From: Halobaculum halobium
GTDB lineage: Archaea > Halobacteriota > Halobacteria > Halobacteriales > Haloferacaceae
Direction of reading: 5' to 3'
Assembly: GCF_030127145.1 (NCBI RefSeq)
Contig: NZ_CP126159.1
Span: forward strand, 186,001-250,000
DNA: 64,000 nucleotides
Numbering within the stretch: position 1 is the first letter of the stretch; every line of letters begins with the position of its first letter. The position numbers and the translations under genes were made by a program. Of this stretch, positions 8,374 through 17,286 are shown piece after piece. The notes beneath the pieces were generated by a model that had not been told where the DNA came from, made no database searches, and worked only from the letters and a program-made list of their open reading frames with translations.

Positions 8374-9771
8374 ATGAGCTCGCGCGACATCGTGTGGATC
8401 ACCCTCGAGAGCGTCCGTCGAGACCACACTTCTCTCTCGAACCACGAACGGGACACAACGCCGTTCCTCAGGGAACTCGCTTCGGAGCGACGGGGGGCGT
8501 CGTTCCCGAACTGTCATTCTCACGGGCTGTGGACCCGGCCGTCGAGCGCTTCGATACTGTCGGGCACGCCACCGTCGACTCACCGGGTGTGGTCGTACGA
8601 CGCGGCGCTCCCAGGCGATGTCAGATCGATCCCCGAACAGCTATCCGAGGTAGGCTATCAAACGGTTGCTGTCTCCCCGAACGCACAGTTGAGCGACGCG
8701 ACTGGACTGAACGCGGGGTTCGACACCTTTCACTATCTCGGCCGCGAGACGCTTCTCCGAGAGGCAGGCTTCACGGGGATGCTCAGGTACGCAGCAAACC
8801 TCCGTCGCCACTCTGCGGGGTTCACCACAGACACAGCCAAGCACTGTCTCGGGTACCTGAACAAGACGATCGCAACCGATCACATCGAGCGCGCTGCCGG
8901 AGACGAGGACCCACTGTTCTTGTACCTCCATCTGGGAGACAGTCACCGCCCCTATTACCCGCCCCGTGGGTGGCGGGACCGGTTCGCTGACGACCTGGAA
9001 CTCCCGATGAAACGAGCGTTAGCGGTGGCCCTCGAGATGTCGCTCGATACGCACAGACTCATCGCCCAGGGGATTCCGTTGGACGACCAACAGTGGAACG
9101 CGATTGAAGTCCTGTACGACACCGCGATCTCGTACGTCGACGACATCGCTGCGGAGGTGGTCGCGACCGCGCGTGAACACCTCGAGGACCCCCTCATCGT
9201 CGTGACGGCCGACCATGGGGAGTTTCTCGGCGAGCACGGGCTCCTCTCGCACATGCTCGTCCCCCACACCTGTGTGACGAACGTCCCGCTGGTGACGTAC
9301 GGGCTCGAGGCTCCCGCGAGCGCGACCGATCGACTCGTACAGCACGCCGACGTACTCTCGATGCTCTCGGCCGACTGCGGCCTCGATCTCGACGTCCCCG
9401 TCGGCCAAGACATACGACACGAGCCCCGGGAGTTCGCCGTCACCCAGCGGGGACCAGACCGGGCGGCGCGGAAGATCGAGGCGTTTCGGGAGTACGTCCC
9501 CGACTTCGATGCGAGTCGGTTCCGCGAGGGATTGGTGACGAGCCTCCGGACCGAGGAGTTCCGGTACCAGCGCGGTGACGACGGCGCCGATCTCTATCGT
9601 CTCCCGGACGAGACCGCGTCGGTCAACGACGATTACCCGGATGTCTGCGCGTCGATGGACGAAGCGTTGGAAACGTGGCTGGAGACGTTCGGCCACGGCG
9701 CATCCGACCGGCGGACGGCCTCGTTTACCGACGGGATGCAGCGGCAGCTTCAGGATCTCGGGTACCTGTAA
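8374..9771 (+). CDS. Sulfatase-fold (alkaline phosphatase superfamily) hydrolase
   Basis: 465 residues. Metal-site motifs of the family are visible: DIVWITLESVRRDH at the N-terminus, LYLHLGDSHRPYYPP in the middle and TADHGEFLGEHG near residue 285. At the usual formylglycine position (C/S-x-P-S-R) the sequence reads T-R-P-S-S, so sulfatase chemistry is doubtful; a Thr-nucleophile phospho-transferase or hydrolase acting on glycan is a plausible alternative. No signal peptide is seen from the chosen ATG, so it probably works in the cytoplasm or at its membrane face. The protein ends in LQDLGYL, a tail shared with two other paralogs here. It sits between two beta-helix paralogs. Confidence 0.85.
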   Translation: MSSRDIVWITLESVRRDHTSLSNHERDTTPFLRELASERRGASFPNCHSHGLWTRPSSASILSGTPPSTHRVWSYDAALPGDVRSIPEQLSEVGYQTVAVSPNAQLSDATGLNAGFDTFHYLGRETLLREAGFTGMLRYAANLRRHSAGFTTDTAKHCLGYLNKTIATDHIERAAGDEDPLFLYLHLGDSHRPYYPPRGWRDRFADDLELPMKRALAVALEMSLDTHRLIAQGIPLDDQQWNAIEVLYDTAISYVDDIAAEVVATAREHLEDPLIVVTADHGEFLGEHGLLSHMLVPHTCVTNVPLVTYGLEAPASATDRLVQHADVLSMLSADCGLDLDVPVGQDIRHEPREFAVTQRGPDRAARKIEAFREYVPDFDASRFREGLVTSLRTEEFRYQRGDDGADLYRLPDETASVNDDYPDVCASMDEALETWLETFGHGASDRRTASFTDGMQRQLQDLGYL

Positions 9772-9908
9772 GGTTCCTTCGAGACCGACCGGTCGGTGCG
9801 CGTGAGTAATCCGCCACGGATACTGTCACTCGAACGTTAGATCCTGCTCGTACTCAGCAGATCGGCGATTTGCCGAGTAGAGCGCTCGTACCCGGCAGTA
9901 ATCAGTAC

Positions 9909-9994
9909 TTACCAACAGTAAGACGTGCATTCTCATTTTGTTGAACAGCTGTCTAAAACCAGTTGACGCGCTGAGAGATGGACTCTGTTGGTAA
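9909..9994. promoter_or_regulatory. Perfect 10-bp inverted repeat pair, candidate operator
   Basis: TTACCAACAG at 9909-9918 and its exact reverse complement CTGTTGGTAA at 9985-9994. The right arm extends into TTGGTAACCAA (9988-9998), itself a 5-bp inverted repeat around one base. The ~300-base gap between the sulfatase-fold gene and the beta-helix gene is AT-rich for this genome, and these repeats lie 75-165 bases before the ATG at 10072. The arrangement suggests two regulator sites that could act together; the regulator is unknown. Confidence 0.4.
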
Positions 9995-10050
9995 CCAATA
10001 CATAACGAGCTAACACCCACCGGTACGTAGCCCGTCGATACGGTTTTTCA

Positions 10051-10067
10051 GGTAATGTCTTATTACC
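10051..10067. promoter_or_regulatory. Inverted repeat GGTAAT-N5-ATTACC just before the beta-helix gene
   Basis: A perfect 6-bp inverted repeat with a 5-base spacer ends five bases before the ATG at 10072. Related half-sites occur at 26298-26313, upstream of the flippase gene (GTAATGA-AG-TCATTAC). The position next to the start codon suits an operator or a weak hairpin at the ribosome-loading site. Confidence 0.35.
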
Positions 10068-10071
10068 GGGT

Positions 10072-12660
10072 ATGCGGCACCACAAGCAGACGGGGGAGAA
10101 CGGCACACAGAACGAACACGGGCTGTATCGGACCGACACGGGCCGCGTCGTCGCGTGCGACGGGGGACGCACCGAGGACGGCATCGATTCGGATGTCGAC
10201 GTCGATTCGAACGATGGTCGTACCAGCGAGAATGGTGTCCTTACCAGGCGCGGGGCGCTCAAGATGGGCGCCGCGGCCGTGGCCGCGGCAACCGGTGCGA
10301 CCGCCGCTACGGGCGTCGGCGCCGCCGCGACCGAGCGACACGGGATCTCGTTCTCGACGGTTGTGAACGCGGTCGACGACCTCGGGATGGACCCGAACGG
10401 GAACCGGGCGATCGACGGGAAACTAGCAGACACCATCGACCGCGGGGACGTGCTCGTCGAGTTCCCGCCGGGCGAGTACCTCGTCAACGAGCAGTACAGC
10501 GGCAGCGTCGATAACTGGGGAATGCGAGGGCTTGGCGACGCACCCGATGACGTGCGCTTCGTGACAGATGACAACGACGGCCTCCGTATCCTGAATCTGT
10601 ACGACAGCAGTGATATCGTCATCGAGAACCTCTCGTTAGACTACGGCGACGACGACGGCAGCATGGGTCTGAATTTCAAGGTCACCGACGGACTGCAGGT
10701 CCACGGCGTCCACTTCCTCGGATTCAACCCGACCGACGGGAACGGCGCCGTCGACAATCTCAATCCGCAGGTAGTCGACCCCGACGGGACGGCCGTCGTC
10801 GACGGTGTCGTCCGCAAGGGTCCGACGGACATCACCTCCCACGGCCACCTCGGCGACGACGCCAACGAGGGGTTCATGTGGATGGGGTCGCGCCACGAAG
10901 GGACGCTGTACATCCGAAACTGCCACATTGAGAACACCGGGACCAACGGCGTCTACGTCCGCGGATGCCCGGGCGACATTCGCGTGGAGAACTGTTTGTT
11001 CAGAAACAACAACCAGACGTCGTTCCGCATCGGTGGCGACGGTTGTTACATCAAAAACACCCGGTTCGAGATCGACACGGACAACGCCAACCCGGATAAC
11101 GGCGGCGAGTACATCAATCCCAACGCGATCCTCTTCGAAACGGGTGACCGCGGTGAGTCCGGCGGCTACTTGGAGAACTGCGACTTCGTCTACGAGTCCG
11201 CGCCGAGTAAGACGAAGGCGGCTATCCGGGTCGACGGGTCTGGCAGCGACATGGAAATACGGGGCTGCCGATTCCAGATGAACGTGGACGATGTCCAGGC
11301 CATCCTTGTCGACGACCCGACGGAGGCACGCCTCGGCGACACCGCCGAGCGGCCGTGGGAGGTTCACCTCGACGGAGTCAGCGTCACCGGCTCCGGGTCG
11401 CTGTCGAACCCGGCCGTCGAGATCCACAACCGCGACGGGACCACGATCCGCAACAGCTGCCTATACATGACAGGCAACACCGACGGGATCCTCCTTCAGG
11501 ACTCCGACGACAGCGTCATCGAGGACACGAACGTCAACGTCACCGGGCAGGCGACGATCTTCGATGACTCATCGGTCGACACAACGAACGTCACGCACAC
11601 CGACACCTGTCCGGTCCCCGGTGACGACTCGACCTTCGAGAGCTCCACCACCACCAGCGGCTCCTCGCTCCCCAACGAGATCACGATCACGGGAACGGGC
11701 ACGAAGACGAATTACGAGTTCGCCACTACCGGCGGGCTGGAGGAAGAACGCGAGGTCGAAGAGTGGGACGAGATTTCGGGCTCTAGCGTCAACGGCTGGA
11801 TCACGGACGACGGCGACGTCGACGTGTTCGGGTTCGACGGTGGCCTGGGCTCTGTCTCCTTCCTCGAGGGCAAGGCCGAAGTGTCGGTCAACGGGCACGC
11901 GCTCGACCCGGCGACGCTCTCGTCGGACGTCGACCGGCCGCACACGCTCCAGATCGTACCCACGGGCACGTCGACGAACTACTCGCTGTCGGTCTCCGGC
12001 GACATCGCCGACCATCCCGCGCTGGGCACCTCGCTGACCAAGTACGACTCGCTCGACGGCGGTACCCTCGAGGGGTGGGTCACTAACGACATGGACGCCG
12101 TCGTGTTCTCCGGGGAGATCACCGACTTCAGCTTTGTCGAAGGCGGCACGACGGTGTTCCTCGACGGGGAAGAAGTCGCCCCGAGCGAACTCGGATCCGA
12201 CGGGTCGACTGATGACGGAAGCACGGACGACGGGTCGACTGATGACGGAAGCACGGACGACGGGTCGACTGATGACGGAAGCACGGACGATGGGTCGACC
12301 GACGACGGAAGCACGGATGACGGGTCGACCGACGACGGAAGCACGGATGACGGGTCGACCGACGACGGAAGCACGGATGACGGGAGCACGCAGCTTCCGA
12401 ACACCCTGACGATCGACGGCCGCGACACCTCCGGCCTCACCGGCTACGAGTTCACCGTCACCGGCGATCTGGAGAGGGACGCGGCCACCGACCCGGTCGA
12501 GGGGGCGACCCGCTGGGACGACCTCGACGACGAAGTCTCCGGTAGCAGCGCCGCGGGCGTCGTCGACGAGGGGATCGACCAGTACCGGTTCTCCGGCGAC
12601 GTGGCGTCGATGCGCGTCGAAGGGAAGGCGTCGCTGAGCTTCGAAGACGTCGACGGCTGA
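10072..12660 (+). CDS. Large secreted beta-helix protein with STDDG linker and C-terminal beta domains
   Basis: 862 residues. A long acidic N-region (~60 residues) precedes a twin-arginine motif (LTRRGALKMG) and an Ala-rich hydrophobic core, predicting Tat export without a lipobox. Residues ~95-520 form a right-handed beta-helix paralogous to the protein at 6414-7979. Three copies of a ~90-residue beta domain follow, opening with LPNEITITG, HTLQIVP and LPNTLTIDG; the last two are separated by a repetitive Asp/Gly/Ser/Thr linker encoded at 12202-12381. Beta-helix plus appended beta domains is common in extracellular polysaccharide-active or -binding proteins. The start region contains two candidate operators. 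It ends at TGA 12658-12660, with no coupled downstream gene. Confidence 0.85.
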   Translation: MRHHKQTGENGTQNEHGLYRTDTGRVVACDGGRTEDGIDSDVDVDSNDGRTSENGVLTRRGALKMGAAAVAAATGATAATGVGAAATERHGISFSTVVNAVDDLGMDPNGNRAIDGKLADTIDRGDVLVEFPPGEYLVNEQYSGSVDNWGMRGLGDAPDDVRFVTDDNDGLRILNLYDSSDIVIENLSLDYGDDDGSMGLNFKVTDGLQVHGVHFLGFNPTDGNGAVDNLNPQVVDPDGTAVVDGVVRKGPTDITSHGHLGDDANEGFMWMGSRHEGTLYIRNCHIENTGTNGVYVRGCPGDIRVENCLFRNNNQTSFRIGGDGCYIKNTRFEIDTDNANPDNGGEYINPNAILFETGDRGESGGYLENCDFVYESAPSKTKAAIRVDGSGSDMEIRGCRFQMNVDDVQAILVDDPTEARLGDTAERPWEVHLDGVSVTGSGSLSNPAVEIHNRDGTTIRNSCLYMTGNTDGILLQDSDDSVIEDTNVNVTGQATIFDDSSVDTTNVTHTDTCPVPGDDSTFESSTTTSGSSLPNEITITGTGTKTNYEFATTGGLEEEREVEEWDEISGSSVNGWITDDGDVDVFGFDGGLGSVSFLEGKAEVSVNGHALDPATLSSDVDRPHTLQIVPTGTSTNYSLSVSGDIADHPALGTSLTKYDSLDGGTLEGWVTNDMDAVVFSGEITDFSFVEGGTTVFLDGEEVAPSELGSDGSTDDGSTDDGSTDDGSTDDGSTDDGSTDDGSTDDGSTDDGSTDDGSTDDGSTDDGSTDDGSTQLPNTLTIDGRDTSGLTGYEFTVTGDLERDAATDPVEGATRWDDLDDEVSGSSAAGVVDEGIDQYRFSGDVASMRVEGKASLSFEDVDG
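12202..12381 (+). repeat. Six tandem 30-bp units encoding DGSTDDGSTD
   Basis: Six in-frame 30-base copies within the beta-helix gene. Copies 1-3 use one set of synonymous codons (ACT-GAT-GAC) and copies 4-6 another (ACC-GAC-GAC ... GAT-GAC), so the array looks like two blocks of three. It encodes a flexible acidic spacer between beta domains, and copy number is likely to vary between strains. Confidence 0.9.
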
Positions 12661-13042
12661 TCGGCTTCGCAAGCCGCCGCTCGCGATCGAACGAGGCGCA
12701 GAGGGGGCCGCCGCTCGCAAGGCGGTCTTCAACGAGCTCCTCGCGTTCGTCCTCACTGTCGCTATCGGCCGCCTCCGGCCGTTCGCCCTCCAGTTTACCC
12801 ACGCGGAGCCCTTGGTACACCGACGAGAGCCAGTACATGTGCTACCCTCCGGCCGACCAACGGAGACTATCGGTACCGCTACGATAGGTGCCTCGCGGCG
12901 CCGCCGATCGGCCGCCGTCCCCCACCGGACGTCCCATCGACCGGGATAGCGGCGGGATAACAATCACGCGCCCCGAAGCTATCTGGAGATATCCGACGGA
13001 CGGACATCCCGCCGGCGACTACGCGCGGCGGCCCATATCAGC
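12661..13042. other. Intergenic region upstream of the asparagine-synthase-like gene
   Basis: 382 bases with no supported gene. Its notable content is the ATAACAA box at 12957-12963, about 80 bases before the ATG at 13043, and the short AT-rich stretch that follows. The open frames across it are arginine-rich and not protein-like. Confidence 0.4.
12957..12963 (+). promoter_or_regulatory. ATAACAA box (cluster promoter motif), copy 1
   Basis: ATAACAA in a GC-rich context, 80 bases before the ATG at 13043. It is one of five exact plus-strand copies at transcription-unit fronts in the glycan locus (others at 15965, 19292, 29544 and 34615), with looser versions at 8342, 20866 and 35702. It probably includes the TATA element or a regulator half-site. 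Confidence 0.5.
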
Positions 13043-14827
13043 ATGAACGGACTCATCGGCGGCACACTCTCTGAATCGACGGCGATTGACGCGCTCGTGG
13101 AGACGGACGCGGCGGCAGACTCCGAGCCCGTCGTCCGCTCGCGAGGCGAGTTCACGCTCTGCGTGTCGCACCTCACGGACCGGGACGCGACCGGTTGGGG
13201 GGTCCACGACGCAGACGGCATCACAGGCGTTCGGTACGGTGCCATCCCAGGGATACGAGGGAGCGACGAGGAGGAAGCGTCGTTCTTCCGGGGACTGCTC
13301 GAGGACCCCGCGGAGACGCTCGCACGCGCCGACGGCCCCTTCGCTGTCGCCTGTACCGACGGCGAGGAGTTGGTCGTCGCCAGCGACAAGCTCGGGACGC
13401 GCCCGATCCAGTACGCCGACGGCGACGATCCTGGCGAGGACCTCGTGTTCGGCTCCAACCTCGCGGAGGTGGCAGCGACGCTCGACCGCCCCTCGGTGGA
13501 CGAGCGGGCCGTGAGCGACCTCCTTCTGATCGGGCACGTCTGGGGGGAGAAGACCCTCCTCGATCAGGTTACGTACCTTTCACCCGCGACAGTCCTCCGG
13601 TACGACGGAGCAGAGACAGACCGCCAGGAGTACTGGGCCCCGACGTTCGACACCCGACCCCGGACGTCGTTCGGGCAGAACGTCGCGTCCGCCTACCGGT
13701 CGTGTCTCGGCGACGCCGCGTCGACGATGGACGACGCGTCGGTGTCGATGTGGCTCTCTGGGGGCCTCGACAGTCGCGCGATGGTCGGCGAACTGGCAGA
13801 GCGCTTCCCGGACATGCGGACGTTCACCTACGACGCGAACCCCTCCGGTGGCGGGAACCTCCGGATCGCTCGCGACGTCGCCGACACGCTCGGGATCGCC
13901 AACGAGACGGTGGATCTCACCCCCGGCCCGCTCGTCGAGCACTTCGAGGACGCGGTGACGCTGACCGACGGCATGCTCGGCTGGAAGACGTTCCTCAACC
14001 TCACGGCGTCGTTCGCCGTCGAGGACCCGGGGGACGTGCTTCTGGAGGCCTGCGGACAGGGCGGCATGATGGGCGACGGGATCGGCCGGGCGGCGATCGA
14101 GCTGTCGTCCTCGCCGGCGGACGCGCTCTACCGCGCGAAGCACAAGGTCGACGCCGAAACGGTCGAGACGCTGCTCTCAGGCGACGCGGACCCGATGATC
14201 ACGTATCAACAGGCCGTGGACGGGGTCGACCAGGACGGCTACGCCGAGACGGTGTTGGGCGCGTACTACCGCAATTACTTCCCGCGAGGCGACTTTGCGA
14301 GTAACAAGCTCGTTCGCGCTCGCACAGGCACGCGCGTTCCGCTCGCACACGGCGAGTTCCTCGACGCCGTGACGAAGATGCCCCTAAAGTGTCGAGTGGG
14401 ATGGGTTCCCGGTACCCGCGGGGCGGTCCCGTACGGTACGGCCGCGGCAAAGCTCGGACTCGTCAGGCGGCTCGATTCGGCGCTCGATTCGATCCCCTAC
14501 GAGCGGACGAAGGTCGCCCCCGAGCGGCCGCTCTGGCAGCACGCGGCCGGGTTCGTCTTCCACACGGGAATCCGTCGCCTCCGCGGTGAGACCACCTACG
14601 GGGGGCGCCGGATGGCGAGCGCGTGGTCGATCACGAACGACGACCTGCGCACCCTGCTCGTCGGTCTGTTGGAGGACGCGGCTGACCGCCCGTTCCTCGA
14701 CGCCGACGCGGTCGAGACGGTCGTCGAAGAGCATTTCGAGACCGAGGCCGCCGATCGGATCGGGGCTGTCTCCGGGATCGCCACGCTGGAGCAGTGGCTC
14801 CAGTCACACTACGATCCCCACACCTGA
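13043..14827 (+). CDS. Asparagine-synthase-like protein lacking the glutaminase cysteine
   Basis: 594 residues. The N-terminal ~190 residues match the class II glutamine amidotransferase fold of asparagine synthases (ADGPFAVACTDGEE, SDKLGTRPI). The chain begins Met-Asn-Gly, so the catalytic Cys2 is missing and glutamine hydrolysis is not expected. The C-terminal part has the PP-loop ATP pyrophosphatase motif SGGLDSR near residue 236, then QGGMMGDG. The family amidates carboxyl groups; such proteins in polysaccharide loci are thought to amidate uronic acids or act on glycan precursors, which fits the ManNAcA genes here but is inference. Cytosolic. Preceded by an ATAACAA box; converges on the frameshifted glycosyltransferase 15 bases away. 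Confidence 0.82.
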   Translation: MNGLIGGTLSESTAIDALVETDAAADSEPVVRSRGEFTLCVSHLTDRDATGWGVHDADGITGVRYGAIPGIRGSDEEEASFFRGLLEDPAETLARADGPFAVACTDGEELVVASDKLGTRPIQYADGDDPGEDLVFGSNLAEVAATLDRPSVDERAVSDLLLIGHVWGEKTLLDQVTYLSPATVLRYDGAETDRQEYWAPTFDTRPRTSFGQNVASAYRSCLGDAASTMDDASVSMWLSGGLDSRAMVGELAERFPDMRTFTYDANPSGGGNLRIARDVADTLGIANETVDLTPGPLVEHFEDAVTLTDGMLGWKTFLNLTASFAVEDPGDVLLEACGQGGMMGDGIGRAAIELSSSPADALYRAKHKVDAETVETLLSGDADPMITYQQAVDGVDQDGYAETVLGAYYRNYFPRGDFASNKLVRARTGTRVPLAHGEFLDAVTKMPLKCRVGWVPGTRGAVPYGTAAAKLGLVRRLDSALDSIPYERTKVAPERPLWQHAAGFVFHTGIRRLRGETTYGGRRMASAWSITNDDLRTLLVGLLEDAADRPFLDADAVETVVEEHFETEAADRIGAVSGIATLEQWLQSHYDPHT

Positions 14828-14842
14828 ACGCGGTCGCATCGC

Positions 14843-15794
14843 CTACCCCGAGAGCCACCGACTGATCCGCCGCGCCGGGCGGTACGTCACCGGCCCGCCC
14901 AGGGCAGAGAGGAGAACCACGTAGGTGTGGCGGTCGGCGGGGTTGCGTGCGACCGCCTCGAGGAGGTACCTGAGGGCCTCGCCGTAGTGGCCGTTCCGAA
15001 GCGCTGAAAAGCCCAGCGTTCGGGTGAGCCTGCCGACGAACTTCCGTCGACACTCGGGCCCGTAGGAGGCCGCGAGCGATCCGTGTTTTCTGATCAACAG
15101 CGGGTACGAGACGTCACGCTTCGACTCGAAGTCGTCGGTGATCTGCTCGCGGTCGGAGTAGCGACGGACGGCCAGCCGGTCGGGCACCGACGCGTACTTG
15201 CAGTGTTGAGAGAGTCTGATGTGCCACTCCTGGTCTTGCCAGCTCGGGAACCGCTCGTCGGGGTAACCCGCCGCCGGGAGCACCGACCGCCGGACTGCAG
15301 TTCGCGAGTATGTCCCCGGTTTCACGTCGCCCGAGAGGATCGCTTCTGTGACGTCGCCAGCGAATTCCGGGGTCGTCCCGCCGACCTCGTCGCCGTCGGC
15401 ATCGACAACTGTCACGCCGACGGTCACCACGCCGACCGCGGGACCGCCCGCCTCGAACGCCTCGACGACGCCCTCGACGTATCTCGGCAGCCAGTAGTCG
15501 TCGTCGTCAAGGAAGCAGACGATCGGCGCGTCGACGGCCTCGATCCCGGTCCGGCGTGCGGCGTTCGCCCCCCCGGTTCTCCTCGTGGCGAATGCATCGC
15601 CAGTCGACTCCCGACAGCGACGCGTCGCCGAGTGTTGGGTCCACCGGCTCGGGCGAGTGGTCGTCGACGACCACCAACTCCAGGTTCGGGTACGTCTGGT
15701 CTGCGACGCTCTCGACGGCCTCGACGAGGAACTCCGGGCGGCCGTAGGTGGGAACCACGACGGCGACCCGCGGGGGTGGGTCGGTACCGGACAC
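14843..15794 (-). pseudogene. Family 2 glycosyltransferase, frameshifted in a G run
   Basis: From the GTG at 15794 the first 72 codons encode a GT2 N-terminus (VAVVVPTYGRPEFLVEAVES, VVVDDHSPEP). At minus-strand G7 (plus C run 15568-15574) the frame shifts. Removing one G restores ANAARRTGIEAV and then FLDDDDYW, the GT2 metal-binding region, and the frame continues to the stop at 14843. The corrected product would be about 316 residues, a cytosolic glycosyltransferase using a nucleotide sugar, with a helical C-terminal extension. As written, the product truncates soon after the nucleotide-binding half. Phase variation, true decay or a homopolymer read error are all possible. It converges on the asparagine-synthase-like gene. 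Confidence 0.82.
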
Positions 15795-15964
15795 GCTCTT
15801 TCCGTCGACCGGTTCGGGCTTCGTTATGAATCGGCTTCCACTCCCGAGGCCGCTAGCACGCGACCTTCACACGACCGCGTGCCTCTGTCCGTTGTCACCC
15901 ACTTCCGGCGGTGCAGCCACCCACTCTCCTGCGACTGACGGCACCGTCGCACGGTACGCGCGGT

Positions 15965-15971
15965 ATAACAA
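15965..15971 (+). promoter_or_regulatory. ATAACAA box, copy 2
   Basis: GGTATAACAAAAC, 30 bases before the GTG at 15995. The spacing is what a haloarchaeal TATA region would need for a near-leaderless transcript, although a purine-rich ribosome site (GGAAGGAGAG) also sits between box and start. Confidence 0.5.
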
Positions 15972-15994
15972 AACGTCTCTCCGGGAAGGAGAGG

Positions 15995-17218
15995 GTGAAT
16001 GATCGGATCCGAAGTGCACTCGCCCGAGGTCGCTCCGGCGTCGACCGCGACCGCGCACCCCGGACAGTGAACGCCCCACGAGACTTGGAGCCATCCCCGG
16101 GCCGGTCCACGGACCTGCTCGTGATCGTAGAGGTGGCCGTGACGATGGTCCTGGTGGTGCTCGTCGCTATCGGAGCGTTCACCGGACTCGGCGGGCCGAC
16201 TCGCACGCTCCTGGGGGGCGCACTAGTCCTGTTCCTCCCGGGGTATGCCCTTTCGACGCTGGTGTTCCCGGCGTCGGACGATGGTCGTCCCGGCAGCGTG
16301 GCCAGCGGTCGCGCCGGCCTCGCGTTCCTCGAGCGCCTCGCGTTCGCCGTCGGTGCGAGCGTCGCGTCCGTCCCCGTCCTCGCGTGGGCGGTGGCGCTGC
16401 TCGGGTACCCCTTCGACGTCGCGACCGTGCTGTCGGCCGCCGCCACCGCGACCGGAGTGTTGACCGTGCTCGGCGGCGTCAGGCGACTGTTCACGCCCCG
16501 GAGAGATCGATACGTCCTGCCCGTCAAACGCGCGCTCGCGCTGGCAAGCGCCGGAACCGAGGGATCAGTCGTCGAGCGGGCATCGACCGCGGCGTTCGTC
16601 GTGGCGGTGGCGTTCGCGGTCGTCGCCGTGACCGCGGGCCTCGTCGCACCGATCGAGGGCGACGGCTTCACGCAGGCGTCGATTCTCGTCGAGGGCGACG
16701 ACGGCCGACAGTTCGTCGGCCAGTCGCCCGGTGAGGTCCCCCCCGGCGGCACGGCCGACCTCGTCGTTCGCGTGGAGAACCACGAACGGGAGTCGACCGA
16801 CTACATCGTCGTCGTCCAGCTCCAGCGCGTCGTTGACGGTGAGGTGGTCGACCGGGCCAACGCCGACCGGTTCTCGCGGACCGTCGAGGCCGGAGAGACG
16901 TGGGAGCGGCCCCACGAGGTCCGCCCGTTTGACGGCGAAAACGTCCGGATCGCGTACCTGATCTACCGCGAGGGCGTCCCCGCCGACCCCGACATTGAGT
17001 CGGCGTATCGGGCGGTCACCGTCTGGACGACGGTGGCAGATGCTCCCGGGGATCCGGGCCCCGGCGCGGACGACCTCGGCGGCACCGGAGGGGGTGACGG
17101 GCCCGCCGGCGACGGCACCGATATCGGAGGACCCGCCGATTCGGATGGAGCAGGCGGCACGAACGGTATTGCCGGTTTCGATGACGTTGACGGCGTTCCG
17201 GGGGGTGCATCGCCGTGA
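15995..17218 (+). CDS. DUF1616 family membrane protein
   Basis: 407 residues from the GTG at 15995, chosen because GGAAGGAG lies just upstream; the frame is open further but the extra residues look random. Four hydrophobic helices lie at about residues 40-63, 68-90, 118-142 and 150-172, with FLPGYALSTLVFP typical of DUF1616, and a fifth near 205-225. An extracytoplasmic beta domain follows (VRVENHERESTDYIVVVQLQ, IAYLIYREG) and then a Gly/Asp-rich tail. DUF1616 proteins are frequent in archaeal surface-glycan loci; function unknown. The stop codon overlaps a 23-codon ORF that leads into the next membrane gene. Confidence 0.82.
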   Translation: MNDRIRSALARGRSGVDRDRAPRTVNAPRDLEPSPGRSTDLLVIVEVAVTMVLVVLVAIGAFTGLGGPTRTLLGGALVLFLPGYALSTLVFPASDDGRPGSVASGRAGLAFLERLAFAVGASVASVPVLAWAVALLGYPFDVATVLSAAATATGVLTVLGGVRRLFTPRRDRYVLPVKRALALASAGTEGSVVERASTAAFVVAVAFAVVAVTAGLVAPIEGDGFTQASILVEGDDGRQFVGQSPGEVPPGGTADLVVRVENHERESTDYIVVVQLQRVVDGEVVDRANADRFSRTVEAGETWERPHEVRPFDGENVRIAYLIYREGVPADPDIESAYRAVTVWTTVADAPGDPGPGADDLGGTGGGDGPAGDGTDIGGPADSDGAGGTNGIAGFDDVDGVPGGASP

Positions 17219-17286
17219 TCCGCCGACTGGAGCGGGAACCCGTTCCCGAACGCAGCGAGACCCGTCGGGAGGTGATCGACGCGTGA
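17215..17286 (+). CDS. 23-residue bridging mini-ORF between two membrane genes
   Basis: GTG at 17215 overlaps the stop of the DUF1616 gene in the arrangement GTGA. Its own TGA at 17284-17286 overlaps the GTG of the next gene (17283) in the same way. The peptide would be highly charged (VIRRLEREPVPERSETRREV) with no recognisable family. The double overlap suggests that ribosomes could be handed from one gene to the next through it; it may have no function as a peptide. Confidence 0.35.
   Translation: MIRRLEREPVPERSETRREVIDA

Noticed and set aside
9826..10020. 64-codon minus-strand ORF in the beta-helix upstream region
   Set aside because: Sits over AT-rich regulatory DNA with inverted repeats; no protein-like features.
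12202..12381. Tandem repeat as a possible CRISPR array
   Set aside because: Units are contiguous, in frame with the protein and lack spacers; it is a coding repeat.
15568..15574. Programmed ribosomal frameshift in the GT2 gene
   Set aside because: No stimulatory structure or canonical slippery heptamer evident beyond the G run; indel, phase variation or read error are simpler.
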